Below are positions 58,564 to 64,000 of a stretch of 64,000 nucleotides of DNA, piece by piece. A model generated the notes under the pieces. That model did not search any database. It saw only the letters and a list, made by a program, of their open reading frames with translations, and was not told where the DNA came from. Within the stretch, counting starts at the first letter, position 1; every line of letters begins with the position of its first letter. Source of the DNA: Amphiura filiformis (Eukaryota; Echinodermata; Ophiuroidea; Amphilepidida; Amphiuridae); the NCBI RefSeq assembly GCF_039555335.1, contig NC_092637.1:37784526-37848525 (forward strand). The letters are read 5' to 3'. Both the position numbers and the translations under genes were made by a program.

Positions 58564-60161
58564 GTTCTTTAATAATTAATGTTATTATTATATTAGTGTT
58601 AATTATTATTATTTTTAATTATTATCGTTGTTGTTTTTCTTGTGAATTGTTCTCTTATTTTTTTATTGACCTTAAAATTGCGTGTGATATGGTTATACGT
58701 GTTGGGCCAATGTTATTAATCCATCCATTGACCAAAATTTTTATTTTTACATGTATATTACTTTATAAAGAAAACAAATCAACAAATTTAGTAAATTTAT
58801 CAATTTACAGTAAATTTGATCAAAATATTGCTTATATTAACTTAAATCACTTCATCAAATATAGAAACCTCGGTAGCTCAATCGGTAGAGCACCAGATTT
58901 ATAAACCGAAGGTCCCTGGTTCGAATCCCGGTAGGTCCATTAAGGTAAGTGACTTGTGTAAATTAAGCTAGGAAATTTGTGTTCGTTGTAAAATAGAGAG
59001 AAGGTAAGTGCAGAGAAGATGTAAAGAAAGGAGATAGATCCAGCTATCCTCAAACAAAAATATGTGTGTTGCCGCTCATTCAAAAGTAATCACGCTATTT
59101 AGGTTTAACAATAAAATACAACAAAAGGGTTCGAACCCATGACGGGTGTGATACACAAGTTGCTGCTTACTAGTTTTAGGAAAGGTCAGTGTCTGTATAC
59201 CATCAATACTATGCATACCATGCATGCAGATCCTAACATCCAGTTTATTTCAAATAAAATATGACCGAAGTTCCATGGCAAATAATAATTTTGCACGCTT
59301 GGTTACGCTTTCAACCTCTACGATGTATGATACAGACTATTTTCAATTATCAAAATATCTTTATTAGGTTTGCAGGAAATGACAGGAAAATACATTAAAA
59401 CAATAAAATATAGATGATCAAAAATCATCCCATTTCTAACAAAATCCTAAAACACTCTCCTAAATAATTAATATATGTTCCAAAATGGGTGGATTTTTTT
59501 GGAATCTTTACAAAACTACATTTCTTTCTTATAGTATCCACGTGTGGTATCCCTGCAGAGCAACATCAGGTACTTAACACACACGTGTCATACTTTCAAG
59601 GAATTATCTATAGAAACATTGGATATGGTTTCAATTCTGGAGTGAAAATTAATCAACCGTAGTCGGCAACACACATCACATCAAAGGCTACTTTCAAGTA
59701 GATGTGTAACTACTTGAGAATAAAGGACTATGAATAGGTGCGACAGGATAACCTACGGGATTATCTCAAGGATATAATTCCGTTCTTCCTCCTTCTTTTT
59801 CAACTTTCCTGGTAAGTGTAAGACTCGGTGTAAGCAGAGTATACGCTACTAAATAATATTTTTGATTTTTTTTTCATGATTTTTCGTCTCATTGGGCTAA
59901 CTTGCCAATCGTTGGATCGACGTTGGATAATGGTTGGTCCAACGTAGTTCCAACGTCGGGCCGACGTTGTTGAAGTCGGGTTAGGGTCGGCACCGGCTTT
60001 TAAGCAGTCGGCATTACGTCGGCCGGTGGTCGAACCGAAGTCGGGCCGACCTCGTCGGCAGGACATATACCCAATGAGCAGCCGACATCTGAGCCGACGT
60101 TCAGCCACCGTCCATGGCGACCAATACCCGACGTCGGGCCAACCTCTTTGTGTTATCAGGG
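58222..60161. mobile_element. TIR element with GTCGG/CCGAC subterminal repeats
   Basis: CCCTGATAACACAA at 58222-58235 and TTGTGTTATCAGGG at 60148-60161 enclose 1.94 kb. Both ends (58235-58500 and 59900-60145) are packed with GTCGGCCCGACGT-like palindromes in CG-rich sequence; the middle is ordinary AT-rich sequence with a tRNA-like stretch. A frame over the right-hand repeats (59800-60213, minus) reflects the repeat. No transposase or clear target duplication was seen. Confidence 0.8.
58867..58939 (+). repeat. tRNA-like sequence (lysine-like, degenerate)
   Basis: TAGCTCAATCGGTAGAGC and GGTTCGAATCCCGG are good A and B boxes at tRNA spacing (73 bases). The anticodon arm CCAGA/TTTATAA/ACCGA does not pair and the acceptor stem fails, so it is a tRNA pseudogene or SINE head inside the GTCGG element. 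Confidence 0.5.
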
Positions 60162-61690
60162 TTTGGTGCGCGAAGTAGCCTACAAAATGAGAGAAAATGC
60201 ATGTCACGATCACTAAAATGGTTATATCTACAGCTTGGAGGAAACGCCGGTCTAATGCTTTTCTGTTATGATAAACATTAATTAACCAGAGCTTGTATTA
60301 AATTTTCAGCGAAAGTGAGTGGTGGAACAACCTAGTCGTAGGTTGAAAAGTTGTGTTATTTGAGTTCTCGTGTCGTAAGCGCACGTTGCAAGTGTCACGA
60401 TGCTTCACGAAATAGATCCCAGCCGGCGCTGTCTATTATGCATGTTATATTGATCAATATAGCAATTAAAAACGTCTATTGTTATATATTTTATTAATGC
60501 AAAATACTCTATTGTCATGATTGTGTAACAAAATATTGTAGTCGTCAAAGAAGGTAGTATCATCTCATTTAACTGAAGTACACGCAGTTTTAAAAATACT
60601 GTTGATGAGTGAGATACTTGAACATGTTGAACGAGAAATAAGATAGCAAAATAATACCCGTTGCAAGAACAAGATACGATGGCTTAGTGGACAGAGCGAA
60701 GGTCTGCAGTGCGGAAGGTTGAGAGTTCGATCCCCATCATGTTATTCTTAGAATTTTTCAGTTCGTTTTTCTTTCTTTTTTTTTCTCTCCCTTTTGTCTT
60801 TAATAATATAGGCCTAATGAATGCAGCTTGAAGGCCCACCTTTTTCATGATTTATTTCTTGTTGCTAAGTATTTCATATTTAGGCCTAATCCTACATTCG
60901 ATTTGATCTTTTTTAAAAATTGCATTTAAGTTCAGTAGCTTTCATGAAATAATTTCAAATAAAGCATGTCAAACTTAAGTAATTTTTAGTTCAAGATTAT
61001 ATATAGGCCTATCAAATAAAGGAACATCAACACAGATTTTCACGATTTTTTAATTGGACTAGACCCCTCCCCTATCGACAACATATTTTATGAGCTTTTA
61101 TGCATTCATATTAAATCACGAGATGCATGAATTTCAAACCTAATATTTTGGCATATTTGTCATTTTTACACAATGTCCAACTTACACCTCGGATTACACC
61201 TAATTGGAATCAGCCAAGTTCGTTTTCCAGATAGAGGTTTGATGTCTTATTTAATCCCCCATATATAGAACACCACAGTTAAGCGGTCAAGATATATATT
61301 AGGTGTTTTCTTTCATTTTTATCTCGCTACTCCTGCTTCAAATGTAGGCCTAATGTGAAAACCTTCCTGACAGTTATTTATTAATATTATAAATATTGTT
61401 ATAATTTTTGGAATTACAAAACTTCAAATTTAATAAAAATATAAAAACTAGGATTTTAAAAAAAATTAGTTAAAATAAAATCAAAAATCAAAGAGAGGTG
61501 CTAGCGGGTTTCGAACCAAAATGGAACTTCCAAAAATTTAATTTACCCCCGGTATTTACCACCAAGCCATACCAGTGATTTGATAGATACGGTAATAATA
61601 GCAATGTTATTCCCACTCATGGCTCACTCGTATATTCTATTTCTGGAATGATTTAACACCGTCCAAATAATGTAACACAAACCTTTATGC
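60162..61690. other. No gene seen; two tRNA-like heads
   Basis: Plus-strand 60668-60742 has TGGCTTAGTGGACAGAGC and GAGAGTTCGATCCCC (A and B boxes) but unpaired stems. Minus-strand 61498-61590 has TGGCTTGGTGG and GGTTCGAAACCCGC with a long variable region. Both are read as tRNA-derived repeats. A TTTTTTTTC-rich run follows the first. TAGGCCTA-like octamers are frequent from 60800 on. Confidence 0.45.
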
Positions 61691-61727
61691 GGTACGGTGT
61701 ACCATCTCCGCCAATTTCCTTTTTAAT

Positions 61728-62158
61728 TTCCCCTTTTTTTTAATTTCCCTTTTTTTTTAATTTCCCTTTTTTTTTTAATTTCCTTTTTTTTTTTTAATTT
61801 CACTTTTTTTAAATTCCTTTTTTTTTAATTTCCTTTTTTTTTTAATTTCCTTTTTTATTAATTTCCCTTTTTTTTGAATTTCCTTTTTTTTTTGAATTTC
61901 CTTTTTTTTTTGAATTTCCTTTTTTTTTTTTTTTGAATTTCCTTTTTTTTTTTTGAATTTCCTTTTTTTTTTGAATTTCCTTTTTTTTTTTGAATTTCCC
62001 CTTTTTTTTTTGAATTTCCTTTTTTTTTGAATTTCCCTTTTTTTGAATTTCCTTTTTTTTTTTTTTTGAATTTCACCTTTTTTTTTTAATTTCCTTCTTT
62101 TTTTTTTGAATTTCACCTTTTTTTTTTTGAATTTCACCTTTTTTTTTAAATTTCCCCA
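61728..62158. repeat. T-rich minisatellite, unit GAATTTCC plus T-run
   Basis: More than 20 tandem units of AATTTCC/GAATTTCC followed by 7-15 T, about 16-22 bp each. A short patch of similar units is at 62784-62836. The lysine-rich minus-strand frame across the array is an artefact of the repeat. Confidence 0.9.
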
Positions 62159-62182
62159 AGTAAAATAAAGTTAGGTAGAGGC

Positions 62183-62262
62183 GGGGTTCGAACTCACGGC
62201 GCAGGGCTTTGGATACTCTGTGGGCCTAGCGCCTTAGACCAGTCGGCCACTTGTCATATTGT
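62183..62262 (-). repeat. tRNA-like sequence, leucine-like with long variable arm
   Basis: On the minus strand, GTGGCCGACTGGTCTAAGGCG matches the 5' half of class II leucine/serine tRNAs and GAGTTCGAACCCCGCC the B box. The anticodon region does not fold convincingly and the acceptor arms do not match well. It is most likely a tRNA pseudogene or SINE head, though a diverged tRNA is not excluded. Confidence 0.5.
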
Positions 62263-62465
62263 TAAGCCTTTGAAAATTATTTGAACATATGGTCGCAACT
62301 TCAACATAGGCCTACCACGTGACAAGCAAAGGCAGAAAATGCGGGAGAAAATGTACCATATTTTGGAATTTTATTTGTTAAAAACATTAATGTGTATTAA
62401 TAGCGCTCAATTGTTGAGAAATCCGACAATAATAAACATGATAAATGGGCAATTATTATACATGC

Positions 62466-62745
62466 ATTCCACCCACCAAGTTTGAGCCCGATCGGACAAA
62501 GTTTGAAATTTGACCCCTCCGTAATGACCTTTGACCTCGCTTGACCTCAATTTTATTTCGGGAATATATTCCCCTCGTATCAAGGATTCCACCCACCAAA
62601 TTGGAGCCCGATCGGACAAAGTTTGAAATTTGACCCCTCCGTAATGACCTTTGACCTTGGTTGACCTCGATTTTATTTCGCGCATTATATTCCCCTTGTA
62701 TCAAGGATGCCACCCACCAAATTTGGGCCCGATCGGACAAAATTT
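62466..62745. repeat. About 120-bp tandem repeat with TGACCT half-sites
   Basis: Two full units (62466-62585, 62586-62706) and a partial third begin ATTCCACCCACCAA-like and share CCCGATCGGACAAA. Each full unit contains TGACCT-T-TGACCT-NNNN-TGACCT (62525-62547 and 62645-62667), that is, AGGTCA half-sites in DR1 and DR4 spacing on the minus strand. Frames across it are repeat artefacts. Confidence 0.9.
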
Positions 62746-62836
62746 AATTTTTTGATGAATATGCATTTTTTTTTGCGAAATAATTTCCCCTTTTTAATTT
62801 CCCTTTTTTTAATTTCCCCTTTTTTAAATTTCCCCG

Positions 62837-64000
62837 ATATTTTTTTTGATGTGCGTATAATGTTGCAGCTAGTGGATTCATGTTAGTATACCGCGGGGAG
62901 CATTAGCCTTAGTCAAGGCTTCGTCCGTACTTTATATTTGAACACAGCTGTCCAACATGGATAGCGCTCGCATAGCTTTCTATTTTTTTATATTTTGGCC
63001 TATAGTGAAGACAAACATTAAATCCAAACCTAGTAAAACAATCCGAATCCAATAGAGTGATCACGAGGCTTATATTAAAGAAGGCCTAATTTGAATTAGA
63101 TTAGAATAATAATTGTTAATAATATATTAAATATTTAGACCCTTCCACTGTATAAGTCTTTATTCGGCCTATAGCTAAAGCCACGATTTCTCCGTGTTCA
63201 TGGTGTTACAAAATCTAAAATCCGTCTTGCAAATTGGACGATTCCGTGATTTATCCGTGTCCACTGTAAAGCACTAGGCCTATGGCCAGAATCTTGGATC
63301 GTAGGCCTATAATTAATGCTAGAATTGATTGTTTAATGGTTGATTACTGCTAAATAATCACTTTTCATTGTTTTATTTTACAAATCAACACAAAAGTTAG
63401 ACATTTTATACAGTTTTTCACTATTTGGTGGCATTTTCAAATTTCCCTGAGCAAACCCCGACATAAGATGAGTTTTTAACATCTTTTTAAACATAGTTAC
63501 ATTTTTAGCAGTTCTAAAATATATAGGCAATTCATTCCATGACGTGGAGCTGCAATTTCAAATGACTCATGTGCTCTTATTTTGTTTCTTGAAGAAGTTG
63601 CATGTTTCCAGATCGAAGAGTAGGCCTACGAGTGGGAACATAATTTGAAAGAAGTTCAGATAAATATGACGGAGCAATAGGCCTATCATTATTACATTTA
63701 TATACAATCAACATAAGTTAAACAACAATTCATTGGAACACAGGAAGCCAATGCAGTTCCTTACCAGTGTCTTATTAGTTTGTGAGAAAAATGCAAAAAT
63801 AGTCACATAGGCCTAATAGTCATAAAATAGCTCTATTAAATAGTACGAATATGCCGTCCCTTTACATGGCAATTTTAATGGCAATTTTAAAACATTTGGC
63901 ATGTGCAAAGGAGGGGGGGTTAGAAGGGAAGCAAGCAATTTTTTTGGCACGCCTTGGGAAAATTACACCCCCCCCCTCACGGGCCGGGATAAAACCACTG
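62837..64000. other. No gene seen; TAGGCCTA-rich
   Basis: AT-rich sequence with many GGCCTA/TAGGCC motifs and a C-run/G-run near the end. No exon, RNA gene or element boundary was recognised. Confidence 0.4.

Noticed and set aside
58867-58939. Functional tRNA gene
   Set aside because: Promoter boxes are good, but the anticodon and acceptor stems do not pair, so it is listed as tRNA-derived.
61775-62137. Lysine-rich 120-residue minus-strand reading frame
   Set aside because: It is the translation of the T-rich minisatellite, with no independent evidence of coding.

Overview
This window looks like a gene-poor, repeat-dense stretch of a metazoan nuclear genome. It is AT-rich, its genes are split by GT/AG introns, and palindromic DNA transposons, a Penelope-like element and LINEs are abundant. 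The two recognisable host genes are an integrin beta subunit and a multi-SRCR receptor. With the frequent TAGGCCTA octamer they suggest a marine deuterostome invertebrate, most likely an echinoderm or hemichordate. That placement is inference. No prokaryotic or viral gene was seen.

Layout. 1-2990 holds inverted repeats, an array of near-perfect palindromes (752-1388) and the first of four copies of an AACGTTTT-rich terminal-inverted-repeat element. 3446-8583 (+) is the 3' end of an integrin beta gene: four exons with matching phases, covering the beta-tail, transmembrane helix and a cytoplasmic tail with unusual NPxY-like motifs. Its introns carry TTAA-flanked MITEs and a nested pair of fold-back elements. 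8970-12600 has a decayed SRCR fragment and small repeats. 12673-17126 is a nest of transposons around a nearly full-length Penelope-like element (13338-16327) with target-site duplication, RT and GIY-YIG domains and three frameshifts. 19032-22140 (-) is a decayed LINE. 22562-25344 is a TIR element with TTTACTC/GAGTAAA repeats and a candidate three-exon small gene.

26644-34707 (-) is the main gene: an array of SRCR exons, one unassigned exon, then a somatomedin-B domain, a long Cys-rich ectodomain and a secretin/Methuselah-like seven-helix domain. Every mapped intron in the ectodomain is phase 1, the signature of exon shuffling. The most upstream SRCR exon is interrupted by two transposons, each flanked by ATAA; taking both out leaves one open 369-nt phase 1-1 exon. 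A 5'-truncated LINE lies just upstream.

35.5-64 kb has no confident host gene. It holds further MITEs with TTAA, TA or 4-bp target duplications, a second copy of the element that split the SRCR exon (38549-40815), a GTCGG-rich TIR element (58222-60161), tRNA-derived heads, microsatellites and a tandem repeat carrying nuclear-receptor half-sites in DR1 and DR4 spacing. One orphan exon candidate lies at 57452-57557.

The two host genes both encode predicted cell-surface proteins with adhesive or ligand-binding ectodomains, but nothing in the sequence links them functionally. All exon boundaries were read by eye and have no transcript support.
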